A stretch of DNA of 64,000 nucleotides, taken from NCBI RefSeq assembly GCF_047121295.1, contig NZ_CP139447.1, positions 3,906,001-3,970,000 of the forward strand, in the 5' to 3' direction. The position numbers and the translations under genes were made by a program. Source of the DNA: Longispora sp047121295. GTDB taxonomy: Bacteria; Actinomycetota; Actinomycetes; Mycobacteriales; Micromonosporaceae. Of this stretch, positions 47,885 through 57,306 are shown piece after piece. The stretch's first letter is position 1. Each line of letters begins with the position of its first letter. Under the pieces are notes generated by a model. That model was given only the letters and a program-made list of their open reading frames with translations, did no database searches and was not told where the DNA came from.

Positions 47885-50139
47885 TCCGGCTCGGTCTGCG
47901 GCTCGCGGTGGCCGGTGGCCGGGAGGCGGCCGTCCGGCTGGCCATCGTCGCCGCCGCCGTCGCGCTCGGGGTCGGCCTGCTGCTGGCGACCGTGGCGAGC
48001 GTGCACGCGGTCAACGCCCAGAACGCGCGGTACGCCTGGCTGAACACCGGCACCCCGTCGACCCGGGCCGCCGTCGCGGGCGTGGACCCGGCCTGGTGGC
48101 TGCTGCGGGAGGACTACTTCCACCGGAAGTCCATCGGCCGGGTCGACGTGGCCGCCACCGGCCCGGCCGCGCCGGTGCCGCCGGGCGTGACGCGGCTGCC
48201 CGGACCCGGCGAGTTCTACGCCTCCCCCGCGCTCAGCGCGCTGCTGCGCACCACCCCCGCGAGCGAACTCGGCGACCGGTACCCCGGACACGAGATCGGC
48301 GTCATCGGCCCCGAGGCGCTGCCGGCCCCGGACTCGCTGGTCATCATCGTCGGGCACTCCCCCGAGGAACTCTCCCGCACGCACGGCGCCCGGCAGGTCA
48401 GCGCCATCGGGTCCCTCGACCCGGGCCGGTGCGCCGACTGCGCCGTCGGCACCAAGTCCGACGGGCTCAAGCTCATCCTGTCCGTCGTCGCCGGCGGGCT
48501 GCTGTTCCCCCTGCTGATGTTCATCGGTACCGCGACGCGGTTGTCGGCGGCCCGCCGGGAGCAGCGGTTCGCCGCGATGCGCCTGGTCGGGGCGACACCA
48601 CGGCAGATCTCGGTGATCGCCGCCGTCGAGTCCGCGGTGGCCGCCGTCGCCGGCACGGCCGTCGGCTTCGGCCTGTACGCGCTGCTGCGCCCGTCACTGG
48701 CCGCGTTCACCTTCACCGGGGCGGCGTTCTTCCCGGCCGACCTGTCGATCACGGCCCTCGACGCCGTCCTCGTCGCGCTCGGTATCCCGCTGGCGGCGGC
48801 GGTGGCGGCCGGGCTCGCCCTGCGCCGGGTGCGGATCTCCCCGCTCGGCGTCAGCCGGCGCGTCACGCCCCGCCCGCCGCGCGCCTGGCGGCTGATCCCG
48901 CTCGTCCTGGGGCTGACCGAACTCGCGTACTTCATCGGCCGGCGTCCCGTCACGACCGACGGCCAGGTGCGCGCGTACCTGACCGGGTTCCTGCTGGTGA
49001 TGGTGGGGCTGGTCCTCGCCGGCCCGTGGCTGACGATGGTGGGCGCCCGCCTGGTGGTGCGCTCCGCCTCCCGGCCGGCGACGCTCATCGCGGGCCGGCG
49101 GCTCACCGACAACCCCCGGGCCGGGTTCCGGGCCGTCAGCGGCCTGATGCTCGCGCTGTTCGTCACCAGCGTGGCCACCGGGGTGATCACCTCGATCGTC
49201 GCCGACCGGGGCGCGCCCCGGACCGGCTCGGTGGCCAGCACGTCGCTGGCGACGATGTTCTGGCCCCAGGACCGGGCCGAGGGCGAACCGGCGCCACCGG
49301 TCGGGTCGGTGCCGGCCGCGCTGGGCTCGATTCCCGGGGTCGAACAAGTCCTGATCGTGCGCGCCAACCCGCTAGACCGCCCCGACGTCAGGACCGACCC
49401 CACCGCGATCGGCCGGCCGTCGGAGCCCGGCGTGATCGGGTGCGCCGAGCTGGCCCGGGGCCCGGCGTACGGCGCCTGCCCGGCCGGCGCGGCGGTGGCC
49501 GAGGTGTCGGCGGACCTGATCGGGTACCGCAGGCAGGTCACCGCGTCGGACGCCCCGTGGCAGTGGGAGGCCTCCCCGCTCACCGCCGACGACCTGGCGC
49601 GGCTCCCCCTGCTGGCGGTCGTCGTGAACACGGACGGGTCGACGGCGGCGCTGGAGTCCGTCCGCACCGCCCTCGAGGTCGCCTACCCGCAGGGCTACTC
49701 CCCCGGCACGATCAGCGAGTTCGAGGCGGACTTCTCCCGGGAACTCGTCCAATGGCAGCGGCTCGCGGACGTTCTGATCCTGGCCAGCCTGCCGATCGCC
49801 GGGTGCAGCCTGGCCGTCAGCGTGATCGGCGGCCTCAGCGAACGCAAGCGACCGTTCAGCATGCTGCGCCTGACGGGGGTCCCGCTGGGCGTCCTGCGCC
49901 GGGTCGTCGCCCTGGAGAGCACAGTGCCGCTGCTGGCCGTGTCGCTGCTGGCGACCGGGACCGGGTTCTGGGCGGCGCACCTGTTCCTGTCCGCGCAGAT
50001 GCACCTGTCGCTGCGGCCGCCGCCCGCCGCGTACTACCTGCTGGTCGCCGCCGGGCTCGCCGTCTCGCTGGCGATCATCGGCTCGACCCTGCCACTGCTG
50101 ACCCGGATCACCGGACCGGAGACGGCCCGCAACGAGTGA
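47881..50139 (+). CDS. FtsX-like ABC transporter permease
   Basis: 752 residues with two halves. A first span (LAIVAAAVALGVGLLLATVA) is followed by a large outside domain to about residue 195, then spans around 200-220, 250-270 and 295-315, and the FtsX pattern RREQRFAAMRLVGATPRQIS. A second copy has SERKRPFSMLRLTGVPLGVL near 655-675 with final spans. The outside loop near 420-600 has Cys residues that could form a disulfide. It partners the ATPase just upstream (GTGA overlap). Substrate unknown. Confidence 0.88.
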   Translation: MIRLGLRLAVAGGREAAVRLAIVAAAVALGVGLLLATVASVHAVNAQNARYAWLNTGTPSTRAAVAGVDPAWWLLREDYFHRKSIGRVDVAATGPAAPVPPGVTRLPGPGEFYASPALSALLRTTPASELGDRYPGHEIGVIGPEALPAPDSLVIIVGHSPEELSRTHGARQVSAIGSLDPGRCADCAVGTKSDGLKLILSVVAGGLLFPLLMFIGTATRLSAARREQRFAAMRLVGATPRQISVIAAVESAVAAVAGTAVGFGLYALLRPSLAAFTFTGAAFFPADLSITALDAVLVALGIPLAAAVAAGLALRRVRISPLGVSRRVTPRPPRAWRLIPLVLGLTELAYFIGRRPVTTDGQVRAYLTGFLLVMVGLVLAGPWLTMVGARLVVRSASRPATLIAGRRLTDNPRAGFRAVSGLMLALFVTSVATGVITSIVADRGAPRTGSVASTSLATMFWPQDRAEGEPAPPVGSVPAALGSIPGVEQVLIVRANPLDRPDVRTDPTAIGRPSEPGVIGCAELARGPAYGACPAGAAVAEVSADLIGYRRQVTASDAPWQWEASPLTADDLARLPLLAVVVNTDGSTAALESVRTALEVAYPQGYSPGTISEFEADFSRELVQWQRLADVLILASLPIAGCSLAVSVIGGLSERKRPFSMLRLTGVPLGVLRRVVALESTVPLLAVSLLATGTGFWAAHLFLSAQMHLSLRPPPAAYYLLVAAGLAVSLAIIGSTLPLLTRITGPETARNE

Positions 50140-50145
50140 CCGGGC

Positions 50146-50184
50146 GCGGGTCCGGGACGGCCGGCGCGGCTGACCCGGACCCGC
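50146..50184 (+). terminator. Terminator after the ABC operon
   Basis: GCGGGTCCGG (50146-50155) and CCGGACCCGC (50175-50184) pair over 10 bp around a 19-base loop that can fold itself, 7 bases past the permease stop. Confidence 0.6.
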
Positions 50185-50260
50185 AGCCGTGACCAGGACT
50201 TTCCCGCGCGATCGGTGTACAACTTCAGGGGTACGTCCCGACCGCGCGAGGGAGTCCGTG

Positions 50261-51118
50261 ATGAGCACGTCAGCGTTCGATCCGGTCACGTTCAAGGCCA
50301 CCACCCGACGGCAGTGGGAGGCGGCGGCGGAGGCGTGGGACCGCTGGAACCCGACCCTGGACGCCTGGCTCGGCCCGGTGACCGACCGGATGCTCGACCT
50401 GTGCGGGATCTCGCCCGGAGCCCGGGTCCTGGACATCGCGGCCGGCGCGGGCGGTCAGACCCTCGCGGCGGCGCGGCGCGTCGGCCCGCACGGACATGTG
50501 CTGGCCACGGACCTCTCCCCCACCATCCTGGAGTACGCGGGGCAGCGGGCCCGCGACGCCGGCCTGGACAACGTCACCGTGTCCGAGGCGGACGGCGAGG
50601 ACCTCGGCGTACCGGACGGGAGCTTCGACGCCGTGATCTGCCGGCTGGGGCTGATGTACTTCCCGGACCAGCCGCGCGCACTGGCCGGCATGCGCACCGC
50701 CCTGCGCCCGGGCGGCCGGATCGGCGCGATCGTGTACGGCCCGGCCGACCGCAACGGCTTCTTCTCCGTACCCGTCGGGATCGTCCGCCGCCACGCCCAG
50801 CTTCCCCCGCCGGCCCCGGGGCAGCCCGGCCCGTTCGGTCTCGGCGCCCCCGGGGTGCTCGGGGACGCGCTGACCCGGGCCGGTTTCCGCGACGTCGTGA
50901 TCGAGGCGGTCGACGCGCCGCTGCGGATGGATTCCGCGGCCGACTGCCTGCGGTTCGCGCAGGAGTCCTTCGGCGCGCTGCACCAGATGCTCGCCGACCT
51001 CGACGACAGCGGGCGGGCCGCCGCCTGGGACGAGGTCGGCACGGCGCTGGCCGGCTTCGAGGGGCCGGACGGCTTCACCGGCCCCTGTCAGATCCTGGTC
51101 GCCGCCGCCACGAGGTAG
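50261..51118 (+). CDS. SAM-dependent methyltransferase
   Basis: 285 residues. Motif I VLDIAAGAGGQTLAAARRVG, acidic strand-2 end VLATDLSPTILEYA, SEADGEDLGVPDGSFDAVIC for motif II, and LRPGGRIGAIVYGPADRN for motif III. The UbiE/Methyltransf_11-25 class; substrate unknown. Start at 50261 has GAGGGAG upstream; the earlier in-frame GTG/ATG region to 50189 overlaps the terminator area. It stands alone between the ABC operon and a GNAT stump. Confidence 0.87.
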   Translation: MSTSAFDPVTFKATTRRQWEAAAEAWDRWNPTLDAWLGPVTDRMLDLCGISPGARVLDIAAGAGGQTLAAARRVGPHGHVLATDLSPTILEYAGQRARDAGLDNVTVSEADGEDLGVPDGSFDAVICRLGLMYFPDQPRALAGMRTALRPGGRIGAIVYGPADRNGFFSVPVGIVRRHAQLPPPAPGQPGPFGLGAPGVLGDALTRAGFRDVVIEAVDAPLRMDSAADCLRFAQESFGALHQMLADLDDSGRAAAWDEVGTALAGFEGPDGFTGPCQILVAAATR

Positions 51119-51119
51119 G

Positions 51120-51245
51120 TCACCCGCCGGTGCGCGCTGCCGGCTGACCGAGGCGCAGGACGGTCTCCTCGATCTCGGCGTCCCGCGCCGGGGCGTAGGC
51201 GGTCTCGGTGCCGACGACGGTGAACCCCGCCTTCCTCAACGGGCC
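51120..51245 (-). pseudogene. C-terminal stump of a GNAT acetyltransferase gene
   Basis: Between an in-frame TGA (51246-51248) and the TGA at 51120-51122 the minus strand reads LRKAGFTVVGTETAYAPARD then AEIEETVLRLG, the familiar end of GNAT enzymes (helix, GF-V-G strand, final strand). The front part is gone; upstream bases belong to another frame. Decayed or truncated gene. Confidence 0.6.
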
Positions 51246-51310
51246 TCAGCGCCACTTCGGTCACGCTCTCGTGGCGGGAACGTACCAGCGCCGTCCGACA
51301 ATTCCGGGCC

Positions 51311-52387
51311 TCACATCCCCACGACCCCCGCCCCCTCCTGTGTGCCCCACGCGACCCGCTTCCCGTCGGGGCTGTACGCGACCGACCAGAACCCCTCCAT
51401 CCTGGTGAGCACCGGAACGGGCCGGGCCTTCCCGGTACCGACGTCGAGGGTGCGCAGGGCGTACCGCTGGTAGCCACCGCCGCTGCCCCGCGTCGCGTTC
51501 GCCGGTGGCGTGGCCGGGTCGAGAAGCAGCTCGTCGGTCGAGAACAGCACCGTCGCGCTGTCCGGGCTGAAGCCGAGATGGGTTACGGTCGCGAGCCACC
51601 GGCCGTCGTAGTCGAACCTGTCCCAGGTGGCCACCGTCGCGCGGGTGGCGACGTCGATGACCTCCACCTTCAGACCAGAGACGGCGACGCGCCTCCCGTC
51701 CGGGGCGAACGCCACGCTGCCGCGCCCCGCGCCGCCGGCGACGAGGGGCGGGCCGTCGGGTTGCCGGGTGTCGACCCGCCAGAGTTGGACCACGCCGTCC
51801 TTGCCCGCCGTGCCCAGGGTGCGGCCGTCCGGGCTGAACACCACGTCGGTGACCGCACCCCGGTGCCCGACGAACGGCGCGCCCGTCTGCTGGTGGCCGT
51901 TCACGTCCCACAGCCGTACCGTGCCGTCCTCCCCGCCGGTGGCCAGGGTCCGCCCGTCGGGGCTGAACCCCACGGCCCACACGCCACCGAGCCCGGAGGC
52001 CCTGATCGGCTCGCCGGAGGGCGCGCGGTCCGCCACGTTCCACAGCCTGACGGTGCCGTCCCAGCTCCCGGACGCCAGGATCCTGCCGTCGGGGCTGAAC
52101 GCGAGGTCGTAGACCACCTTCGTGTGTCCGGTGAGCGCCGGCCCGACGGGTGTGCCCGTGGCCGCGTCCCACAGCTGGACGAGATCCTTCTCGACGGACG
52201 CGCCATGGGTCGAGCTTCCGGTGGCCAGCAGTCGTCCGTCCGGGCTGAACGCGACGCTGTGCGCCGTGGCCTGGTCGGGGAGGACGCCGGTGAACGGGCC
52301 CCGGGGCGCGGGGTCCGATCCGCAGCCGGCGAGCGCGGCGGAGGCGAGCAGGGCAAGGGCGGCACTGACGGTCCGAAGCCTCATCAC
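51311..52387 (-). CDS. WD40-repeat lipoprotein
   Basis: 358 residues. Lipoprotein signal with lipobox LAGC near residues 18-21. Then a seven-bladed propeller of WD40 repeats, visible as AFSPDGRLLATGS, AFSPDGRILASGSWDGTVRL, GFSPDGRTLATGGEDGTVRL, VFSPDGRTLGTAGKDGVVQL and later less regular blades. It is probably a scaffold on the outer face of the membrane. An A/T-rich stretch with TACTAT near 52417-52430 may be its promoter. Its binding partner is unknown, and no kinase or NB-ARC domain is attached. Confidence 0.85.
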   Translation of the reverse strand: MMRLRTVSAALALLASAALAGCGSDPAPRGPFTGVLPDQATAHSVAFSPDGRLLATGSSTHGASVEKDLVQLWDAATGTPVGPALTGHTKVVYDLAFSPDGRILASGSWDGTVRLWNVADRAPSGEPIRASGLGGVWAVGFSPDGRTLATGGEDGTVRLWDVNGHQQTGAPFVGHRGAVTDVVFSPDGRTLGTAGKDGVVQLWRVDTRQPDGPPLVAGGAGRGSVAFAPDGRRVAVSGLKVEVIDVATRATVATWDRFDYDGRWLATVTHLGFSPDSATVLFSTDELLLDPATPPANATRGSGGGYQRYALRTLDVGTGKARPVPVLTRMEGFWSVAYSPDGKRVAWGTQEGAGVVGM

Positions 52388-52493
52388 AGCACCCTATCCA
52401 CGCAAACCGGCACTGTCTATAGTAGATAATCGCCCCCGTGCGGCCGGCCCGGACCGGCCGCACGCTTCCTGGCACCCCGTCACCCGTCAGGGG

Positions 52494-53279
52494 TCACAGC
52501 AGCGGGGTCGGCACCGCCGTGGTCAGTCCACCGTCGACCACCAGGTCGTGACCGTTGACGTAGGACGCCTCGTCGGAGGCGAGGAACGCGAACGCGGCGG
52601 CCACCTCCTCCGCCCGTCCGACCCGGCCCGCCGCGACCGAGGCGGCGGCCACGGCGAGCACCTCCGGCGACGCCTCGGCCCGCAGCGCCGGGGTGTCGAC
52701 GAAGCCGGGGCTCACCGAGTTGACCCGGATGCGGCGCGGGGCGAGTTCGGCCGCGAGGGTGCGGGCCAGGTTGTGCACGGCGGCCTTGGACGCCGAGTAC
52801 AGCGCCGCGCCGGGCACCCCGCGGTGCAGCGCGAACGACGCGTTGATCACGATCGCTCCCCCGTCGACCAGCAGCGGCAGCGTCTGCTGGACGGTGAAGA
52901 ACGCCGCCTTGACGTTGATGTCCATCACCCGGTCGAACTCGGCCCCGGTCACCTCGGCGACGGTCTGGAACGCGCCGATCCCCGCGTTGGCGAACACGAC
53001 GTCGAGCCGGCCGTACCGGTCCGCGATGGTGGCGGCCAGTCGGCGCAGGTCGGCGAGGTCCGCCGCGTCGCCGGGCACGCCGAGCACCCGGCCGTCGGGC
53101 ACGCCGCCGGGCAGTTCCCCGCCGAGTGCGGCCACCGCCGCGTCCAGCCGGGCGGCGTCCCGGCCGGTCACGACCACCCGGGCGCCCTCGGCGAGCAGCC
53201 GGCGCGCGGCGGCCAGTCCCATGCCGCTGCTGCCACCGGTGATCAGAGCGACCTTGTTCTCGTACCTGTTGTGCGTCAT
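52494..53279 (-). CDS. Short-chain dehydrogenase/reductase
   Basis: 261 residues, classical SDR. Cofactor loop VALITGGSSGMGLAAARRLL, VVFANAGIGAFQ for NNAG, MDINVKAAFFTVQQ, catalytic Ser in VINASFALHRGVPGAAL, YSASKAAVHNLARTLAAELA for YxxxK, and VNSVSPGFVDTP. C-terminal VNGHDLVVDGGLTT is typical. NAD(P)(H)-dependent; substrate unknown. The XRE/MmyB-like regulator lies 43 bases upstream on the same strand, a frequent pairing in actinomycetes, so it probably controls this gene. Confidence 0.9.
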   Translation of the reverse strand: MTHNRYENKVALITGGSSGMGLAAARRLLAEGARVVVTGRDAARLDAAVAALGGELPGGVPDGRVLGVPGDAADLADLRRLAATIADRYGRLDVVFANAGIGAFQTVAEVTGAEFDRVMDINVKAAFFTVQQTLPLLVDGGAIVINASFALHRGVPGAALYSASKAAVHNLARTLAAELAPRRIRVNSVSPGFVDTPALRAEASPEVLAVAAASVAAGRVGRAEEVAAAFAFLASDEASYVNGHDLVVDGGLTTAVPTPLL

Positions 53280-53322
53280 GGCTCCAGGGTGCCCACCCCG
53301 AGCGGCGGTATACAGTGCGTGA

Positions 53323-54150
53323 CTATCGTGGGTGCGGCACCACCAGGCTGAGCCGTTCGAGGCGCTCGGCGGTGCCGGTACCGGGCCTCGGGTTGTAGAG
53401 CACCAGTTGCCAGTCGGGGTGGTGCGCGACCGTCAGGGTGGTGGCGTCGAGGTGCAGCTCACCGGCGTCGGGGTGCCGCAGCGCGTGTACGGCCGGGCCG
53501 GGCACGCCGACGTCGTGGCGCCGCCACAGCTCGGCGAACTCGGGCGCGACCGCGCTCAGCTCGTCCACCACCCGCTGGCAGCCGGGCGCGTGCACGGCGT
53601 CGGCCCGGTACGCTGCCACCACGGCCGGGGCGGCGGCGGACCACGGGGCGGGCATGGCGCGGTACCACGGATGGGTGAAGAAGGTGACCAAGCAGTTGCG
53701 GGACGCGCCGTCGAAGCCGAACGCCTCCCGGGCGGTGTCGTTGTGGGCCAGCACGTTCCAGCACCGGTCCCGCAGCACCGCCGGCCGGGGCGACCAGGCG
53801 TCGAGCAGGGCCCGGATCTCCGGGGTGATGGTCGCGGGGGCGCCGCTGGCGGGCGGCGGGTTGAGCCCGGCGACCAGGTAGAGGTGGGCCCGCTCCGGCC
53901 CGTCCAGCCGCAGCGCCCGGGCGACGGCGTCGAGCACCTCGGTCGACACCGTGATGTCGCGGCCCTGCTCCAGCCAGGTGTACCACGACACCCCGACCCC
54001 GGCCAGCAGCGCGACCTCCTCCCGGCGCAGGCCGGGGGTACGCCGCCGGCCGGCGGTCACCAGCCCCACGTCGGCCGGGGTGAGCCGGGCCCGGCGGGAC
54101 CGGAGGAAGTCACGAAGCTGCTCGCGGCGGCACGCCGCTTCGATGATCAT
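53323..54150 (-). CDS. XRE family regulator with MmyB-like ligand domain
   Basis: 275 residues. HTH near the start: REQLRDFLRSRRARLTPADV, RRTPGLRREEVALLAGVGVS, WYTWLEQGRDITVSTEVLDA. The rest matches the MmyB-like PAS-related domain (SPRPAVLRDRCWNVLAHNDT, then NCLVTFFTHPWYRAMPAPW), thought to bind a fatty acid or similar ligand. It likely represses the SDR gene immediately downstream. An ATG at 54156 is also in frame; the choice does not affect any domain. Confidence 0.88.
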   Translation of the reverse strand: MIIEAACRREQLRDFLRSRRARLTPADVGLVTAGRRRTPGLRREEVALLAGVGVSWYTWLEQGRDITVSTEVLDAVARALRLDGPERAHLYLVAGLNPPPASGAPATITPEIRALLDAWSPRPAVLRDRCWNVLAHNDTAREAFGFDGASRNCLVTFFTHPWYRAMPAPWSAAAPAVVAAYRADAVHAPGCQRVVDELSAVAPEFAELWRRHDVGVPGPAVHALRHPDAGELHLDATTLTVAHHPDWQLVLYNPRPGTGTAERLERLSLVVPHPR

Positions 54151-54272
54151 GCGCAAGCCTAGCCGGGGGCCACGGCGGCCGGAGCTCTGTCACCACCCGC
54201 CAGGCCCCCGGTCACGGGTCACCGCGCGGCCGGCGCGCCGGTCAGAGCAGGCACACGGCGGTCGCCGCCCGG

Positions 54273-55787
54273 TCACGGCAGCCGCAGCGCCGGCACCTGC
54301 TGGCCGACCTGCCGCGCGGCCTCCACCAGGATCGGCACCAACGTCGCATAGGACACCGCCGCCTGCCGCAGCGCGACCGCCGCCCCGCCCACGGTCGCCG
54401 CTCCCGCCTCGGGGAGCATCGCGAGCAGCGCCACCCCGACCATTCCGAGGGCCGTCATCGACTCGACCCCGACGTCGCCGACCCCGCCGCGCACCATGGA
54501 CCGCAGCCGCTCCGGGGACAGCCGACGCTCGGTCTGGTCGGCGACGTGGTAGACGATGGCGCCCGGCCACGGGCAGCACCAGACGAGCCGGCCGCCGGGC
54601 GGGTACGTCATCGCGCCCTCCGTCTCCGGGTTGGCCGGCGAGCCGGGCGTGAAGTCCCCGAAACCCGGGATCTTGAACGAGGCGAGCAGCTCGATGTAGT
54701 TCTCCATCTCCGGTACCGCCCGGGGCGCGGACTCCTTCGACTTGATCTCGTAGATCTGCAGCTTGCCGAAGTCCACGATGTCCGGTCGGGTCTTGAGCTG
54801 TTCGAGCACCTCCTCGGGCAGCCTGCGGTACAGGTCGTTGAGCGCCCCCGTCGTCAGCTTCGGCATCACCGACGCGGCGAACCGGACCAGCCTGATGATC
54901 GACGGGTCGATCAGGGTCCTGCCGTTGGCATTCGCGTACCGCGCGCTGATCAGGGTGTGCGCCAGCTTGCCGTCGGCGAGCATCAGCGGCTCGACCGCCA
55001 TCGCGACCGCCCCGGCCATCGCCCCGCCGACCAGCTTGATCAGCCGGTCCCGGTCCACGGGCGGCGGCGCCGGATCGGGTGCCCGGCCCGTGAGCCCGAG
55101 CGGGGCCAGCGCGACCGGCGCCCCCACGGCCGGGTCGACCCCCTTGGCCTCCATCGTCGCCAGCAGCCGGAGCGCGTCCGTGCCCGGGGTGGCCGACACG
55201 GTGCCCTGGTGCAGCCGCGCGACGGCGTCGACGATCCGCTGCTGGCTGACACCGGACATCGCGTCGAGCGCGCCCTGGTAGACGTTCCACACGTCCGCGC
55301 CGCCGAGCGCGCCCACCCGCTCGTCGATGCCGGGATTGTCGAAACCATTCAGGTGTACGGCCGCCTGGCCCCACTGCCCCGCGCCCTTCGCCGCCGTGTA
55401 CCGGTTGTCCAGCAGCGCCGCGCGTACCCGATGATTCCAGTCCTGCACCGCCCCGAGCAGGTGACCGCACTCCTCGGCGGACATCGGCGCGACCCGCCGG
55501 GCGATGTCGGCGTCGCTGAACCCGTTGAGGACCCGGGTCGCCTCCGCCCAGTCGGGCGGTGTGCCGGTCGTGGCGGTGCGGTAGTCCGCGTCGAGTTCGT
55601 CGGGGGTCTTCGCCGGGTCGCGCTGCACGGTCAGCACCGCGGCCCGCTGCGCGAGGAGGCCGGAGACGGCCGCGTTTCCGGCCGCGCGTTGCAGTCGGAG
55701 CGCGGAATGCGCCGGGGTCGGCCGGGCCCCGCCCGCCGAGGACCGGGCACCCAACTGCTGGGCGGCGGCACGGTCGGCGGCATGCAT
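54273..55787 (-). CDS. eCIS-cargo-like protein with EIK nuclease-like motif
   Basis: 504 residues. The N-terminus (HAADRAAAQQLG, then LRLQRAAGNAAVSGLLAQR and TVQRDP) has the LQRAAGNAAV signature found on proteins linked to actinobacterial contractile injection systems. The middle is helical. Near 335-420 it reads DIVDFGKLQIYEIKSKESA, then MENYIELLASFKIPGFGDF and LVWCCPWPGAIVYHV; the D...EIK pattern resembles PD-(D/E)xK nuclease cores. The C-terminus has hydrophobic helices (MTALGMVGVALLAMLPEAGA). No injection-system genes are visible. Cargo or toxin role is inferred. Confidence 0.65.
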   Translation of the reverse strand: MHAADRAAAQQLGARSSAGGARPTPAHSALRLQRAAGNAAVSGLLAQRAAVLTVQRDPAKTPDELDADYRTATTGTPPDWAEATRVLNGFSDADIARRVAPMSAEECGHLLGAVQDWNHRVRAALLDNRYTAAKGAGQWGQAAVHLNGFDNPGIDERVGALGGADVWNVYQGALDAMSGVSQQRIVDAVARLHQGTVSATPGTDALRLLATMEAKGVDPAVGAPVALAPLGLTGRAPDPAPPPVDRDRLIKLVGGAMAGAVAMAVEPLMLADGKLAHTLISARYANANGRTLIDPSIIRLVRFAASVMPKLTTGALNDLYRRLPEEVLEQLKTRPDIVDFGKLQIYEIKSKESAPRAVPEMENYIELLASFKIPGFGDFTPGSPANPETEGAMTYPPGGRLVWCCPWPGAIVYHVADQTERRLSPERLRSMVRGGVGDVGVESMTALGMVGVALLAMLPEAGAATVGGAAVALRQAAVSYATLVPILVEAARQVGQQVPALRLP

Positions 55788-55855
55788 GACCTCATCGTGG
55801 ATTCCCCTTCGGCCGCCCGGCAAGGGACGAAGGGGCACCGTTGGCCCCGGACGCC

Positions 55856-55954
55856 CTACCGGCGCGGCCGGTTGACCTTCATGTCGTCCACGCTGGTGGC
55901 GGTGCCGCGCAGCGCGGCGCGCTGGGCGTCGTCGAGGTCGATCACGCTGAGCAC
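55856..55954 (-). CDS. Very small ORF (32 aa) coupled to the gene upstream
   Basis: GTG at 55954 follows the stop of the 238-aa gene by 5 bases, so termination-reinitiation is possible. The acidic-to-basic peptide (VIDLDDAQRAALRGTATSVD then DMKVNRPRR) is helix-like and uses normal codons. No family is known, and no good ribosome site is seen. Confidence 0.35.
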   Translation of the reverse strand: MLSVIDLDDAQRAALRGTATSVDDMKVNRPRR

Positions 55955-55959
55955 CCGGC

Positions 55960-56676
55960 CTATCGCCGGCCCACCTCACCGTCGGTGGCGCGCCCGCCCG
56001 GGGTGGGCGTGTCCCTGTCGAGGTCGACCGGCCACGCATCATGCGACCAGCGCGGAAACGGTGCCCAGACGGCCGCCAGCGCCTCCTCTCGGGTCGCGAA
56101 CGCCGAATGGTAGGTGCCGCCCTGCGCCCCGTTGCCGTCGTAGAAGGAGTCCGACTCCTCCGTCCAGCGCCACCTCACCCCCGTCACCCACAGGCTCCCC
56201 AGGTCACCGTCGGCCGAGCTGAAGTGGTGCCCGGCCACCTCCCAGTTCTGCTCCACCGTCGCCTGCCGGCCCCAGCCCCGGTCGATCTCCTCCCGGCGAT
56301 GGCCGGTCGCGTCGAGCAGATGCCACCACGACTCCGGGGTGACGCGCAGCGCGTCGTTGAACAGCACCATGGTCACGGCCTTCTCGCCGGCCGGCCCCAA
56401 CACCTGGCGCGACAGGTTGGACGGCCCGTTGACGCCACGGGTGCGCAGAACCTGCCGATCGGTCCACAGCCACCAGCGAGAGGTCGCGTGCAGCAACTCC
56501 GGGCCGTAGTGCGCCGCCCACGGCTCCCCCGCCGTCACCGGATTCCGCCGGGCCGCCTCCCGGGCGTCATCGGTCGAGGTGAACTGCCCGGAGCCGCCCT
56601 CCAGCTGCCCGGACGGCAGGTACGTCGGGCCCCGTACGATCCGGGTTGACATCGTGGGAATGCTCTCGAAGATCAC
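55960..56676 (-). CDS. Hypothetical protein (238 aa)
   Basis: Starts GTG at 56676 with GGAGAG just upstream; ATG at 56652 is an alternative. The protein is rich in Trp (ELLHATSRWWLWTDRQVLRT, TPESWWHLLDATGHRREEI, WRWTEESDSFYDGNGAQGGT) with no signal peptide or span. It has the look of a soluble alpha/beta protein. Its position upstream of the eCIS-cargo-like gene on the same strand hints at a partner or immunity role, but the evidence is only adjacency. Family not recognised. Confidence 0.65.
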   Translation of the reverse strand: MIFESIPTMSTRIVRGPTYLPSGQLEGGSGQFTSTDDAREAARRNPVTAGEPWAAHYGPELLHATSRWWLWTDRQVLRTRGVNGPSNLSRQVLGPAGEKAVTMVLFNDALRVTPESWWHLLDATGHRREEIDRGWGRQATVEQNWEVAGHHFSSADGDLGSLWVTGVRWRWTEESDSFYDGNGAQGGTYHSAFATREEALAAVWAPFPRWSHDAWPVDLDRDTPTPGGRATDGEVGRR

Positions 56677-56734
56677 GGGTCTCTCCTGTCCACACCTGGC
56701 ACCAGCGCGCTGAGAGCGCCGCCGTGCTCGATCC

Positions 56735-57148
56735 TCAAAGGCGCTGGTCGTCCGTTCGGGTGGCCTGCGACCACACGCACCGCCACCGCCCGGACCGCTC
56801 GTCGCGCCGGTAGCAGTCGAGGTGCCACGCGTTCAGAGCCAGGTACGGGCCGCCGTTGACGGAGATCTCGATCGCCGACCGGTAACGCACGACAGCGACC
56901 CCGTCGTCCGCGACGACCCGGACGGGCGTCACCGGCTCGAACCGCCGGTAGTCGATCGATCCGTCGGCGACGCCTCCGAGGTAGAACATCCTGTCCCACT
57001 CGCCGCCACCCGGGTTGACCAGGACGAAGTCGTCGGCATGCAGATCGTCCAGGACGGCGGCGTCCGCCGCCACCAGCGCGGCGAGTCGCCGCCGTTCCAG
57101 CTCGTCCAGCCGGTCCGGGGCCGTCGCGTCCCGCGTGGTGTCAGCCAT
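56735..57148 (-). CDS. NTF2/SnoaL-like (DUF4440-type) protein
   Basis: 137 residues with the cone-shaped NTF2 pattern: helix RLDELERRRLAALVAADAAV, LDDLHADDFVLVNPGGGEWD, then strands VTPVRVVADDGVAVVRYRSA, GPYLALNAWHLDCYRRDERS and WRCVWSQATR. Such folds serve as small isomerases, dehydratases or binding proteins. No fused domain. Function of this copy is unknown. Confidence 0.8.
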   Translation of the reverse strand: MADTTRDATAPDRLDELERRRLAALVAADAAVLDDLHADDFVLVNPGGGEWDRMFYLGGVADGSIDYRRFEPVTPVRVVADDGVAVVRYRSAIEISVNGGPYLALNAWHLDCYRRDERSGRWRCVWSQATRTDDQRL

Positions 57149-57306
57149 CCGGCAACCCTAGGGCATACCCGGCCCGGCCACCGGCCCCGCCACAGACGTG
57201 AATTTTGCTCGGATCACCCCCGCGACCTTCCATTGTGGCCGTGAGGGATGATCGTGCCGGCCACCCGTCTGCCACGGTGGCGACCGATCGTCGAAGGGAC
57301 AGGGCC

